A stretch of 64,000 bases of DNA from assembly GCA_005408345.1 (NCBI GenBank), contig SEMN01000100.1, positions 365,001-429,000 of the forward strand, read 5' to 3'. This DNA is from Macquaria australasica. Its lineage: Eukaryota > Chordata > Actinopteri > Centrarchiformes > Percichthyidae. Of the stretch, positions 21,444 through 33,518 are shown in pieces. The position numbers and the translations under genes are program-made. The notes beneath the pieces were generated by a model. It did not search any database. It was given only the letters and a program-made list of their open reading frames with translations, and had not been told where the DNA came from. Position 1 is the first letter of the stretch. The number at the start of each line of letters is the position of its first letter.

Positions 21444-23037
21444 TCAGATAGCCATGGGCCATGGAGGAGGAATCAGGGGAAGAGGTCAGATAAACAGATC
21501 CCTACCTTTCAGACTGGAGAGGAGCAGACGGAAAGAGATTAGCACTGGGAGAAAGAAGGGAAACTGGCTTTCATGCTGATTATATTAAATCAATGATAAT
21601 ATTCATATTTAGTTTCTTCCTCCTTTTTTGTATTTCATATAGTTCTTTACCCCAGTATTTTTGTGTGTCTGCAACAGTAAATCGTGCGTGTTTAGATGCC
21701 AGTGATTAGAAACTCAAAGGTGTTATAGTGTACAGGGCAGGTAGGCTGCTGTGTGCCAAAACTCGAGTGATCTCCCTTCCTCCCCTGTCTGACAGTAACA
21801 CTCCTCTTCCTCCTCCTCCCTCTCTCCGTCTTCTTTTACAAAACAAAGACAGCAGAAATGTTTACTGTCATCTCACCTGTCTGATTTTCCTGTCTTGTCT
21901 CATTGTCATATTTATGTTTAATTATAACAGTTCCTGGCAAAGGTATAGGAATGTCATTGTCTTTATATCTATGTATTCTATTTCAGATGTGTTTGTCAGA
22001 CGTTGTGTTTGGTGTAGCTAACTATATAATCTCATGCTCGTCCCTGACTGTGATATTGAAAGTATTGCATTCACGAGAACCGTGAGCTGTTTAAGTGCCA
22101 CCAGAGTGATGGTTTTACCACAGACAGCGTTTCGAAATTTTAATTGAAAATGTCCCATTTTCATTTTGAACTCATTACTTGTGGTCAGAGTTATCTCTTT
22201 CTTTTTTTGTTAATATGTTTATCAAAGCTAGACTTTCATTTTTTTAATTGTTTTTTTTTCTAAAAACATTTTTATATTTATGTGAATAAAAACAGTTTAT
22301 TTACCATAACTGAAGGAAAAATGGGAGAATAGTATACGACTCTGTTGTTCACAATAATAAAAAATACTCTCGTGCAAATATTTCACTCATCTGATTATTG
22401 TAATTCATTTCATTAGAATTTGTTTTAATTTATTTGGAATTGCTTTATATATCTTTTCTGACATGAGGCCACTGTTTTAAACCATTACATACATGGTTAT
22501 AAAAACAGACTAAATTGTAAACATGTTATTTGAATGTGTTAGACATGTAACAAAATTCTTTGTTAAGATCAAAATGATAAAAACAAATGCAGGTTTGTTT
22601 ATTTATGATGGTAGTGCTGTGAATTTAGTGATTGAACGTGATTCTAGTTATCTGATTAATCATGTAAATGCATATGGTAGAATTGCTATCTGTGTGTTGT
22701 TGCTGTTGTGATTGTTATTCATATCATGAGGAAAATATTTGGTGTTGTAAAGCTGTGATGTGATGACAGTTTTTACTGCGGAGATGTGCAGTGGCCACTG
22801 ATCCTGCACAGCAACAAAACGACTGTCCACTGTTTGCACTCGGTCCCCCTCTATTACCATATCCGATGACAGGTATATTCAGAGTATTCAGATGTCGTTT
22901 GACTGTATGAACAGGAATAGCACTTCCAGTTGGGGAAATAAGATAAGATAAAGGGAGCAGCAGTTGTCATGGATAGGCTCGTTTCATGGTTTGGGGAAAA
23001 CACAGAGAAAGGGGAGACAGCGCCTCTGGCTGTCATA
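21444..23037. other. AT-rich non-coding DNA
   Basis: Strongly AT-rich from about 22100 to 22720 with no motif cluster recognised. No gene called. Confidence 0.4.
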
Positions 23038-23115
23038 ACCCCTTTTCCTCCTCTCGCTGTGCCTCTCCCTCTCTCTCGCTCTCCCCCCCTTTCTCTCTCC
23101 GTCTCATTCTCAATG
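23038..23115. repeat. Polypyrimidine (CT)n tract
   Basis: C/T-only stretches broken by a few purines, low complexity. Confidence 0.8.
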
Positions 23116-23777
23116 TGTCTCTGCATATCTCCCTCCTTAACTCCCACCTTTCCGTGTTCGGGCACTGGCACCGTGGGGGAGCTCACTGCCATGTCCTCGG
23201 TTGTAGAGAGCCCTCTTTGGGTTACTAGTAGGCTAAGGCCATACATGGGAGATTCAACACACTTTATGTATGCACACAGAACACAAAAATCCACCTAATT
23301 ATGCTCTGATAAGCAAAATATAAAATCATTTTGTGTCTTGTGTGAATAGAAATTTTTAACCAAATTATTATTATTATTATTCATTTTGTATTTTTAATAA
23401 ATGGTCATCAGTCAGTTTAAATTAATTCCTTTTTACTGTTTTATACTGTTTGCTCTATGATAGGCAGAGCATTACAAATACGAATAGGTCTACCTTTGTG
23501 TGGATGCGTCTTCACTGAAATCAGTCTGTCTCAGCCATTAGCTGTATGGACATGTAGATGAGAGTAGTCACCTCAGGTGATGGCTTTGAATCTGATGTGT
23601 GGTTTTGAATATGCAAGATCGTGCAGCGAGGACCAGTTCTTCCGGTTGTCCTGCAGCCGAGTCCAGTGTACATGTCATGCTATCATAAAGGAGCAGGCGG
23701 GGGGGCGGGATCTCGGCTCAGCACAGGGGTGAGCGAGAAAGTGGGAAGGGAGAGTGGAAGAGATGACTGTCATGCTC

Positions 23778-23779
<2 letters not shown>
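23116..23779. other. Non-coding DNA
   Basis: Short (ATT)n at about 23367-23379. Otherwise nothing recognised. Confidence 0.4.

Positions 23780-23814
<35 letters not shown>
23780..23814. repeat. (GT)17 microsatellite
   Basis: Perfect GT run. Confidence 0.97.
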
Positions 23815-23815
<1 letters not shown>

Positions 23816-24759
23816 ATGCTTGTGGCGTGCATGAATGCTGTACCTGATCCTTAATCCCAGCAGCCCAGAGTGTCCAACAGGGCTCCTCTTTATCCACAGA
23901 AAGCACCCCTTTTCTCTAAAATTCCCCTCCCTGTCTTCTTTTGAGCTTTTCTTTTTCTTCTTATTCAATGTCATCTTTTTATCTTTTTGAAGTGAACTTG
24001 GCAGCGATCTTCTGTGGTTTACTCTTTCACAATATGTTATCGTGTTAACAATCTTGGTTAAATCATTGTGGTAGACTAGATTTATGACTGAGAAGATGCG
24101 CATGTGCCTCTGCATTTATGTTTGCACAGCCGCATTCTGATCTGTGTGAATACTGGCATTATGAAAATCTATCTTCTTTTGGATGTGCCGCATCAAGGCC
24201 TTGTTATGATGCACTTTTGTTTTTATAGTCATTATTTATATTAATTTTGAACTGTTTCCAAAAATCTAAGCCAGTGTTCAAATTCAGACAAATCACAGCA
24301 GACCTATGTTGTGATAACGCAACGTTGCTCTGATTATCTAGCAGTCACACAGAGAATAGAGAGAGATATGGGGGAAAAAACAATTATTTTCCATTTAGTA
24401 ATATGTTTAAAAGCAAAGTATGGGTTCTATTTTGACTTTCTCCCCTTCAGTGAAGGAAATTCACAAGCTGTCATAGAATAGAGCACAATAATATGTGATA
24501 CAAATTTATACAAATTTGTTTTCCATTTCTAACAATAAATGAATGCTGTTGTAGTCAAGGGAGGGGTGTTATAATGTGTGTGTGGATCTGCGTCCTTGAC
24601 TAGAATTTCAATATTGCTTCTGTAATAAATGTACAATATCAGTCGTGTAGCAAACAAGGCTGTTTGTTAGATAGCAGTGTTGTAACAGTGATAAAGACTG
24701 TTGTGAGTAGAGGACCTGTGTGATGCATGCCTGTCCAGGGCTCGCAGTATCGTAAAAGC

Positions 24760-24760
<1 letters not shown>
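23815..24760. other. Non-coding DNA
   Basis: Nothing recognised. AT-rich between 24140 and 24540. Confidence 0.4.

Positions 24761-24788
<28 letters not shown>
24761..24788. repeat. (GT)14 microsatellite
   Basis: Perfect GT run. Confidence 0.97.
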
Positions 24789-24790
<2 letters not shown>

Positions 24791-25311
24791 CATAGCGGCT
24801 ATGACTGACTGTGTATATATCCTATTTGCGGTAGCAGCAGCTAGCTCTAGTGTTCAGGGATGGGAGGAACAACGGTTTCGTGTCTGTATAAGCTACATAT
24901 GCCTACACGCGGGCAAGGCAGGGATGACAGGGACCACTCCAAGGGCTGCAAAATTGAACTGAGCTGCACCCCAGCCCCCTATAAGCCCACCCCTCTCTTG
25001 GACCCTGGAGGCCAGCATTCCACCCTCCGCACTGGCGCTTATCATCACAAAGGACAGAATGCATAAAACATGGAGGACGCTTAGACAGAGGCGGCCCAGG
25101 TCGCCTTTCTCTCCCCACACTGAGCCCTGGAACAATACATGGGCCCCTCTGGCCTATGACTCTGACGACACACACGCCGTCTTTTTATCCTCCCCTATTT
25201 CTTTGTCATCCTCTTCCTCTTCCTCTATGTTACTGTGCTCCGTGGAGTGATAACTGCCCTCGTATTGTTTATCTGTGTCTGTGAAATCTGCATTGTGTAA
25301 CTGAAATGTAA
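24789..25311. other. Non-coding DNA
   Basis: GC-richer between 24900 and 25200, with overlapping short open frames in several frames. None is convincing and no splice-bounded exon is visible. Confidence 0.35.
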
Positions 25312-25352
25312 GTGTGTGTGTATGTGTGTGTGTGAGAGAGAGAGAGAGAGAG
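25312..25352. repeat. Compound (GT)n(GA)n microsatellite
   Basis: GT run with one TATG break, passing directly into GA repeats. Confidence 0.95.
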
Positions 25353-27409
25353 TGACAGGTTTAAAATATTGTCAGTGCATCAGTTGCATAGCTCCTGCCT
25401 TAATATTCCGTATTATTTATTGTATCACATATTTTTAACAGAAAATTTAATATAATTCAAATTCAAAAAATATTGTGTACTCACCAGTTCACCCAGAGGT
25501 TAAATGTAAACAATTTAAATAATTTCATTCATATGAAGAAATTACATTTCGTATAAAAGAAGACATGTTTCGGTGCAGTCAGATGATATGTGTTTCAGAC
25601 CACCAGCATGTCATTTTTCCTCATCACTAATTTACAGTCAGGTCACCCGATGATGCAACGTCACGGCCTGTGTTAGTACCAAATACAGTGTGTGTGTTTG
25701 TATAATCAAGCTATCGGCTTCTTAGCTTTTTCTTCAGCTCTTGGTTAAAGATCAGTTTTGGTTTCAGATTTAGGTCATACTGATTTTAATTTCCTTTCTG
25801 TGTGTGCACTGCGTCCACTCCACTCTGCGACTGTGACAAACAGTAGTTATGTGTGGCTGAGAGGATTTTAGTCTGGATCTGTCTATATGTGTGTCTGATA
25901 GATGAGCTGTAGGAATGTACTGCTAGGATGTGCTGGACCCCAGCAGGTCTATGGCACTTCCTCTCTGTGTACCTCACAGCTTATCCTCCTCAGGATTATA
26001 GAGAGAAGAAAAGAAAAGAGCGATGGCAGGAGCACCCTTTCCCTCTCACACCCTCTTCCCCATTTTTTACAATTCACGCACAGACAAAAAAAAGAAATCT
26101 CAACAAAAAGTGTAATTCACTTGCAAATGTGTAGTAGCCTGTCCATGTTCCCAGTGGAGGAGAGAGAGAGAAGGAGAGGGAGGGGCAGAGATGGAAAGAC
26201 ATAGAGAGCAGGCTGCAGTGTATTTTAGTGTGAGACAGGGCTGAGGTGAAGCTACCGACTGCTTCTTCCTGGTCAGGAAAAGCAGCCGACTCCATCTGCC
26301 CATTGATAGAATCTTATGGGGTTTGTGTGCATGTATCGTTTTTACTGTGTAAGTAACAAAATGTGTGTGTGAGCCGTTGTCATACAGTAGCTATATAAGT
26401 TGCGACTCGCTATTTGTCATTCCCCTGGCTTCTCCTGAGGTGGCCTGGTGTTGTTCGCTGATCTGCCAGTAGTGAAGGGGTTAAGAAGCAGGGATAGCCC
26501 TCTTTTGTCTCTGCGGCCCTCTTTGCCATTGTTGTGGTGGAATTGAGCTCGGTGCACCTCACTTGACCACAGCAAAGCAATAAAATGGCCTCTAAGTGCT
26601 GTAGCCTCCGTAGTCCTCTGATGTCAGCTCTCTTCCAGCTTCTGCCACTATGTTTTCCTTTTTTCTACTAACACATGGGCATGTCTCTGTGTGCAACGTA
26701 CAGTGTGTGCACACATGTACTGTACACTGTTATTTTATACTAATGCATAGCTAGCCTTTTTATTATTTTAAGCTCATCTATTGTTTTTTTTGTTTTTTTT
26801 TGAATGTGTGTAAATCACATACTAAACTCTTGGAGAGCATTTTAGTTTATTTTGACCTGTGTTGGTGCTTTGCATACAAACACAAAATACATATGATAAG
26901 AAAATAGAATATAGATAATGAAGGACCTATTAGCACCTGCAGTGTTAGAAGTGACTGAGAAAGTGCTAACTGTTCTCGAAAAGCACATTCAAAGATGCAC
27001 ACATTTTATGTTTTTAATGATCTATGAAAATGATTTAAAGTATCTATTAGAGCTTTACATTCAGCAGAATGGTAATGGTATTCTGTTTTTATACTCTGTG
27101 AGCATGTGTGTCTGCCTCTGTGAATGCCAGTAAATATCTAGGCCGATCGGACCACCACCACTACCACCTGATAGTTGTTGCCAAATTGAACGAAGAAGTC
27201 CCTCTGTTTTAGCTGCTGAAAGAATGATGAGAGAGTTAGATACTTCAGTTCTAGCTATGCACTGCTATATTATTTTACAGTTTTTTTCAGTTGTATTACT
27301 AGCAATAACAGTACAAATATTGTGCATGATAATTTTATATTTCAGTTTGAGAATGTATTATTATAGTGCATGGTGTTGGTGGTATTGCGTTTGATTGCAC
27401 AGATGATTG
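25353..27409. other. Non-coding DNA
   Basis: No gene or element family recognised. Poly-T tracts lie near 26783-26802. A purine-rich GAGAGAGAGAAGGAGAGGG stretch is at about 26160-26180. Confidence 0.35.
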
Positions 27410-27650
27410 TTTATAGCAGAGTCCCACCTCTGCAGACATTGTAATTAAAAAGAAGATATACTGCATGTGCGTCTGTCGCCATCCCATCTCATCTCGTCAA
27501 ATAAGCATCTAGCTGTTGCAGTGAGCATGTCAGTGGATTTATGAAAGATTTCTGATTGGCTAAATTATAATTGGCACTGTCCCGAGTTTAAACCATTAAT
27601 GCCAGGTGTCATACAGACCGCATTAAATGTTAGGCCAAACTGCAATTAAA
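27410..27650. promoter_or_regulatory. Candidate conserved non-coding element
   Basis: Unique sequence with GTAATTAAAAAG, AGATTTCTGATTGGC, CTAAATTATAATTGGC, AAACCATTAATGCC and GCAATTAAACC. CCAAT/ATTGG and TAAT words are dense, there is no low complexity, and a few CpGs are kept (CCCGAG). Enhancer function is inferred. Confidence 0.4.
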
Positions 27651-28059
27651 CCAACATTTCCTCAAAGCCACAATATTACACCTGAAGGGTGTCTCTGTGT
27701 TGTGTGCCTTTGCCTCACCCTTTTCCTCTCTGGCTCTCCTACTCCTGAAACACGTGTGGTTTCCTTTTTGGCTCTCACTGTACCTAAAACAAATGCTCTT
27801 TCTCATTTTCCCTGTGTTAAATGAACAAACATAGGGACCCCGGTGCCTCATAATAAATTGATTAGAGAGAAGCAGACTCCCACACAGCAACACCGAAAAC
27901 TAGAGATGTTCAGTGTGTGTGTGTGTTTAGCCTGAGGAGGAGGAGACATACTCTCTTCTTCTCCCTAAAACACATACACCAACACAGCAACTAAAAATGT
28001 ATATTTATCCAGTTTAATGGCAGTTCTTGTCTGCTGGTCCTCATGCTCCCACCTCTCTG

Positions 28060-28380
28060 GCAGGCTATGCTCTAACCGCTGTTTTGCGCGCAGTGGCTGA
28101 TGTCTCATGACAGCGACAGTGCCGTGGCGTTTACATCTTCAACACGGAGCCCTCTGCGACTGTTTGGTTTTCATTCTGACGTTCAGTGCCACAGAGCAGA
28201 GATTTGGTCTAGGCTGGAGGGGGTGGGGCAGGTCCCATGGGGCTGACACAGGGCTAGACGGCCGTGACAGACTGGTGACCTCGGCTTTGTGACGTCATTT
28301 GCCTCGTCTGGTCACCATGGCATTCATTTTCCCTACTGTTTAATGAATGAAGATGGGGGCCCGGGCTAGTTTATGCAGCT
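28060..28380. promoter_or_regulatory. Candidate element with full CRE inside an inverted repeat
   Basis: TGACGTCA, the full palindromic cyclic-AMP response element, is at 28290-28297. It sits almost at the centre of an 8-bp inverted repeat, TGGTGACC (28273-28280) and GGTCACCA (28310-28317). CREB/ATF factors bind TGACGTCA. The flanking words contain GTGACC/GGTCAC, close to nuclear-receptor half-sites. CpG-rich unique flanks and a TTTAATGAATGAA tract follow. Confidence 0.4.
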
Positions 28381-28929
28381 ATTGGTGGTGTTCTGGTTAA
28401 TTCAGAGGTGCCAATACAAACAGAAGAAAGCAATATACCCATTAATAATAATGACTTGACTTTAAAACATCCCTTCTATCACCTGATCATCTGCTGTGTG
28501 TCTGCAAGTCTGTCACACTTCAGTTTAGGTTTAACTAAAGGTGACACTTTCTTCTCTTTTTCTAGCAGGGCAGGATATTTGATTTTTGTCTTTTACTCAG
28601 GTGGTAACAAATAGCATGCGAGCATTGTGTGTAGCAGTAAAACAAAACACACCCTGACCACATATAGGAAGTCAGCCTGAGGTAAGAACTAGGCTCAAAA
28701 CGGATACTGACTGTTACAACTGTTTTTCTCTTCCTTACATGCCATGTGCCAATTCTTTGACAAAATTGCTCTGCTTTTCTTCTCTTCTGCTACTCTTTTA
28801 CTCTCATTCAGAGCAATGTTTAAGCACTTGTTCACCTCATAGATAAGGTATAATTTGGACAGCATCTCTTCAGTGTTGCCCCTGCAACTCAGGCAAGGTG
28901 CATATCTGTATCAGGAAGAGGATGGCTGT
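28381..28929. other. Non-coding DNA
   Basis: Nothing recognised. Confidence 0.4.
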
Positions 28930-28950
28930 AAAAAAAAAAAAAAAAAAAAA
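28930..28950. repeat. Poly-A run (21)
   Basis: Homopolymer A tract. It could mark an old retrotransposed insertion, but no element body is recognised on either side. Confidence 0.95.
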
Positions 28951-30139
28951 CCTTCTCTTATTGCCTGCTTTTTGTTGGAGCCAGGTGTTTCCTCATGTTG
29001 GATCATGCCCTGATGGGGAACAACAGGCCGCACGGCAGGTGAGAACCAAGTGGATAGCTTTTCGTTCGGTGGGCCTCCTGTGCCACGAGCACAGCTCAGA
29101 AAACTCTTGCAAGCAGAGTAGACTGGTAAAATTGCACTCTGTGCTGAGGATTAACACAGGAAGTAGCCCTTGTATGGTGCAGGAGCTCTGTGGATGTACT
29201 CTTTCCCTCCTAGCAGCACCAGGAGCAGGACAAGTGTGTAGACCTTTGTTTACACTGGAGAGAATATGGGACTGGAGGAAGGAGAGAAAAGAGAGAGGCG
29301 ATGGTCAGGGCGGGGGGGAAGGAGGGTACAGACACCAGTCTCATCACTTCCTTCCTTTGCTATAGTTATTTTTTTTTTTTTTCAGTTTTTTTTCATGAAT
29401 CACCATTGTCAAAACAACAGTAGACAGAAGAGGAAGTGTAGAACTGAGGCACAGGTCTCATGGAAAACATTTTGTATAACAATAATGCATGAAACTAGAA
29501 AATATAAAAGTGATAGCATGTTTGCTGTTGAATGTTGTTAAACCTTGTGTAAATGTAGTCTGCCTCTGTCTCTAATCTACCAGCTTGGTCTACCCTGCTA
29601 CAGCTATAACACTTCTCCTTTTTTTCTGCCAGACAGGTTACGTTAAACAAGTCTGTCTGTTTTGACCCTGATCAAGACAGAACACTCATTTCTCACACTC
29701 TGTAGACCCCTGGCTTCCTCGGGACAGCTCTGTGCGTGTTCATGCACGTGCAGATGTGCATGGTTGTGTGATAATACACTGATATATCTGTATGAGTTCT
29801 TTCCCGTGTTCCACATAGAATTTCTATGTAACAAAACAGCACCTGCAATCCTCTGTCTTGAACGTCAGTCCTGTGGTCAGGGCAAAATGTACTTTCACAT
29901 GACAGATGGCTGTGTAGGCCTTCAACAGGAAGCCTGGCTACACTGTTTCACAATCTCTCTGGAAACAAGAACTGAGTACCCGCACTATGGTGTGCTATCC
30001 GCATTTTGTGTAATGGATGCCAGCTTGCCTGTAGTGGGTACAAGCACAAGGCAAAGGGAGGGGGTACCCCGACATAAGTGGACCCCTGAGACCTCCTGGA
30101 GGGGTAGAGGTGTGGCGAACGTCTGTTTTGGGCATGGCT
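28951..30139. other. Non-coding DNA, poly-T tract inside
   Basis: T runs at 29369-29382 and 29386-29393 are split by CAG, so they mimic a splice acceptor. No coding frame above chance follows. Frames of 155 and 164 codons near 28898-29365 and 29662-30156 are within chance length. Confidence 0.35.
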
Positions 30140-30560
30140 TGTGTCAGCGTGTTTAGCGTTTGCCTCTGAGGGCATTTATATGCAAATGCTAAACAACCTA
30201 TTGGGGTGGCTAATTACAGCAGGGCCTTTGTGTGTGCCAGGCAGTGAGAAGCAGGGAGTTTGTAGCACACCAGGCCTGGACTTCCCCTGCTTGTTTACTC
30301 ATTGTCTTTCCTTATTACCCCCTCATTGACACTCCCCTTTTGTGTGGCTGTGCCGTTTGCCTGCATGCTGGCTCCTCCCCTTGTGGTGCTGGAGTTAATG
30401 TAGTAGATTAAAGAGGCAGCACTCTGGCCCTGTTTACTTCCTCTTTCATCTGGTGGCCCAGCTCTGCTTTGCTCTGTAGCCATCCCTCCTGTAGCTTTCG
30501 TCTAGCCACCACCCATTCAGGAAGGATTCAGCTTCATAGTACTCTCTCTCCCCTACAACT
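30140..30560. promoter_or_regulatory. Candidate element with octamer-bearing stem-loop
   Basis: TGTTTAGCGTTTGC (30150-30163) and GCAAATGCTAAACA (30182-30195) form a 14-pair inverted repeat with one G-T wobble and an 18-bp loop. The right arm overlaps ATGCAAAT (30180-30187), the POU-family octamer, and is followed by GGCTAATTACAGC. The two arms are thus variant copies of one site in opposite orientation. Confidence 0.4.
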
Positions 30561-31984
30561 AATGCTCAGCTAATTACTTTGGGTGATAAAAATGCATTTA
30601 GGTCAGGTTCTAATGCAATGCAAATTTATGAGCAGGCAGAAGCAAATATTAACTTGTAGAGTCACTGATAGTCATTGGCTGGGGACAAAGGTACATCTTC
30701 CTTAACTGTCAAATATGAAGGATTTTATGTGCTTTCAGTGTCGCTGCCTGTTTTTTTCTTTGTTGTAAGGATCTAAAGACAATGAGAGCAGGTAAAGGGC
30801 AAATGTATAGGCTCCTACTAGAAACCTGTATAAAGATATGCCTGCTGTTAGATAAAACTATAGTGCAGTAAAGCCCACATACTAAAATAGCCCTATTTCT
30901 TATTATTGCACCTGGATTAGTTGCAGTTTTGATAGGGTTTTTTTTACTTCTGCAGATTATTCTCTAATTTTGCTTTTACTCCATTTTATTGCCTCCTTTA
31001 TTATACAGGAAAACAGCATTCGTAGAGTTAGTCAGTCTCTCTCAATATGTGTGCGTTAGTCTATTCACTTTTCCTCTTTATATTCTAAAATCTCTGCTGA
31101 ATACACAACCAACCTGGTCCTGCTGCATTCCTGTGAAATTATTTGTCTTGTGCTAAAACAAAGAGAGAGGAAGAGGGCAAAAGCCCTGGTTTAGTGTTAC
31201 TTCTCACTTCATTTTACCACTTAAGTTTCACCGTTTGCTCCATGGTTAGCCACCACTTGTGCCCCTGACTACGGCAATTACACCCCCACTTTTATGTGTT
31301 CTCCCTCTGACATACACATACCCTGACACACACTCGTACATACATACGCAGGGGGAGACTTGGCTGGCCAAGGAAGCCAAGCTGGATCAAAGGCCGTGTG
31401 TGAGGGAGCCAGGGTACCTCGTAGAAAACAGCTGCCCCTTGCTGTCTCTGCCTCTCACCCCAGCCTGACAGCAGCCAGAAATATGAGGCCTCTCCAGACC
31501 TCTGTCCTGGGAAAAAAGGACAGGACAGCACACATACACTCAGAAAAGCTTTTGTCTCTGCTCTCTCTCTCACTCTCCCTCGCTCACCCAGACATACAAA
31601 GAAGAAAGAAAGCCGTTTGTCTATGCTCATTCACTCATTCAGCCACAAATAGAAATCTTCGTTTCACATATACACTCCCTCTGCCAACCTCACAAAACCA
31701 TTAAATTATCACATGCTTGATTTCTCTTTATTGTCTGTTTGTTAAACTCTTTCATTAGCTGTTTTAGTCAATTTGGCGCAATTTGTCTGTCAATCTTGCT
31801 CTGCATTTGCCTTTCTCTCCTACCCTCAACATTGTGCCTGCTTTTTCTGTGAGCCAGGCCTTCCTCAACACTGTCTGAGGGTGCTTTTCTTCTCCTATAC
31901 TCTTGTCTCCACCTTTCCTCGCCACATGTCTGGGATTTCTCTCCCTCTGCTCTGCTTCTCCGGCGTGTTCAAACTCTGACAGAG
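30561..31984. other. Non-coding DNA
   Basis: Nothing recognised. CT-rich stretches lie near 31555-31590. Confidence 0.4.
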
Positions 31985-32180
31985 TTGAGAAAGGCATTCA
32001 GCTCCCTAATCCGGGCTCCCTCTATCAGGAATGCTAATACGTGTGATTGTGTGACCCGCCGAAGCCCGGCAACATCTGCAGGAGCCTATGGCGAGCCCCC
32101 ACCCTCCCACACCCACTCTGCCCCCTGCCTTTGAGCGTTCACTCGCTGCCATTATTTCATTGTTTCACTTCACGCCTGTG
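31985..32180. promoter_or_regulatory. Candidate CpG-retaining non-coding element
   Basis: CTAATCCGGGC (OTX/PITX-like TAATCC), GGAATGCTAATACGTGTGATTGTGTGACCC and CGCCGAAGCCCGG are unique, with several CpGs in CpG-poor surroundings. The texture suits a constrained enhancer. Unverified. Confidence 0.35.
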
Positions 32181-33452
32181 ACTGGGCAGTGCAGTTAACC
32201 CTCTGCTGCTCAAGCCAGGCTAGCTGTAGTCCTGCACACAGGGCCAGAGGGGTACTGAGGAGGGGTGTATGGGTTTGGGACAGCCCTTTCCCAGGACAAG
32301 CCTCCCTGCCTGCCCATCTGGACCCCTACACGCAGCTCTATCCCTCACACTGTTTACTTATGCATTCCACTACTAGTCAGTGTGTGTTTGTGTGTTCATA
32401 TAGTCTGTTTAAAAGTGTGGTCACTTGTGAGTCAAGGCATAATTGCAGGAATTACCATCTGTGTCTCACTGTTGGGAATTTTTACATGAGTAGCTTTTGC
32501 TTTGTCAGGGACATCAGGAAAAGGAAACGTGCTCTTGATAGGATGAGATCTGAAGGGATTGTGGTGTTAGCCAATGAAAACCTGTTATTACATTTTCACC
32601 CACCCCTTTGCCAGGTATTGGAGTTGAAAGATATTGTTGGGATAGTGTCTGTTTTCAGAAAGATGAATTACTGGTAAAGCACAACTGTCAAAGTGAATCT
32701 GTGTCAGGCTGGAGTGCTGCTGATTGAATTACCCTTCTCCTCACTCCTGGCTGTACTCCTGCATATGTATTCAAGCTACACCATACTATAGACAAGCAAA
32801 GGGGTAGATTGGATTTCTGTGTGCTCCACTCACATCCTAACATTAAACTATTAAATCTTTAGGATTGTTAGACCTGTCAGAATTCGGCCCATGTAATGTG
32901 TTTTCACTGGATTCCAATAAAAAAGTGTATATATCCCACAAACATTGTACTTTCGGGCCATCATGAGGAGCTCTTAGATGAGAAAAAAATCCAAATAAAA
33001 CTAATGCATTGAACAATATACATCAAGTTATTACTTGTCAGTTTTGGTACACATTCACCGATGGTTAGGTGTCCCTATTCAAGAGTCTTGGTAGTAATTT
33101 CTTGATGCCAGGGATGAAAGAACTAACCATTGGCAGTAGGCAGCCTGAATATGAACATAATTAACTTTTCATGGTAGCAGTGTTCCACTTGTTTTACCTA
33201 AAAATAAGCCCACAGCCAGAGTAGTAGTAAATTAATTTTAACATGTGCAACAGCCCTCACAAAATAAGAGGTTCTAATTGTGTCAGCTAATTGAATTTGT
33301 TTGCTGCCTCAAAGGTAGATATGTCCTGCTGCTTCCAATGCTTTACAGTAATTCGACCCAACTAGTCAGAGAAATGAACAACTACACAAACAGGGAGTAT
33401 AGCTGCAATGCCTGTGGTAACCACTAGGGATACACATTCAGTGACCATGTGT
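32181..33452. other. Non-coding DNA
   Basis: A 162-codon frame on the + strand (32189-32677) is of chance length and shows no domain. Nothing else is recognised. Confidence 0.4.
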
Positions 33453-33461
33453 GCACGCGCG

Positions 33462-33517
<56 letters not shown>
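33453..33517. repeat. (CA)n microsatellite with CGCGCG start
   Basis: GCACGCGCGCAC leads into about 55 bp of CA with one ACAAAC interruption. Long alternating purine-pyrimidine DNA of this kind can adopt the Z form. Confidence 0.95.

Positions 33518-33518
<1 letters not shown>

Noticed and set aside
22854..23294. 146-codon - strand frame rich in Arg/Glu/Gly
   Set aside because: It is the translation of the polypyrimidine tract at 23038-23115.
23675..24115. 146-codon - strand frame with Thr-His repeats
   Set aside because: The repeats come from the (GT)17 microsatellite.
28898..29365. 155-codon + strand frame
   Set aside because: It runs through the 21-A homopolymer (poly-Lys) and has no domain.
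29369..29393. Poly-T tract with CAG resembling a splice acceptor
   Set aside because: No coding frame or partner donor follows. Homopolymer T tracts give such signals by chance.
29662..30156. 164-codon + strand frame
   Set aside because: Chance length, no recognised domain, no splice or start context, and overlaps a - strand frame.
32189..32677. 162-codon + strand frame
   Set aside because: Chance length, no domain, translation unlike a folded protein.
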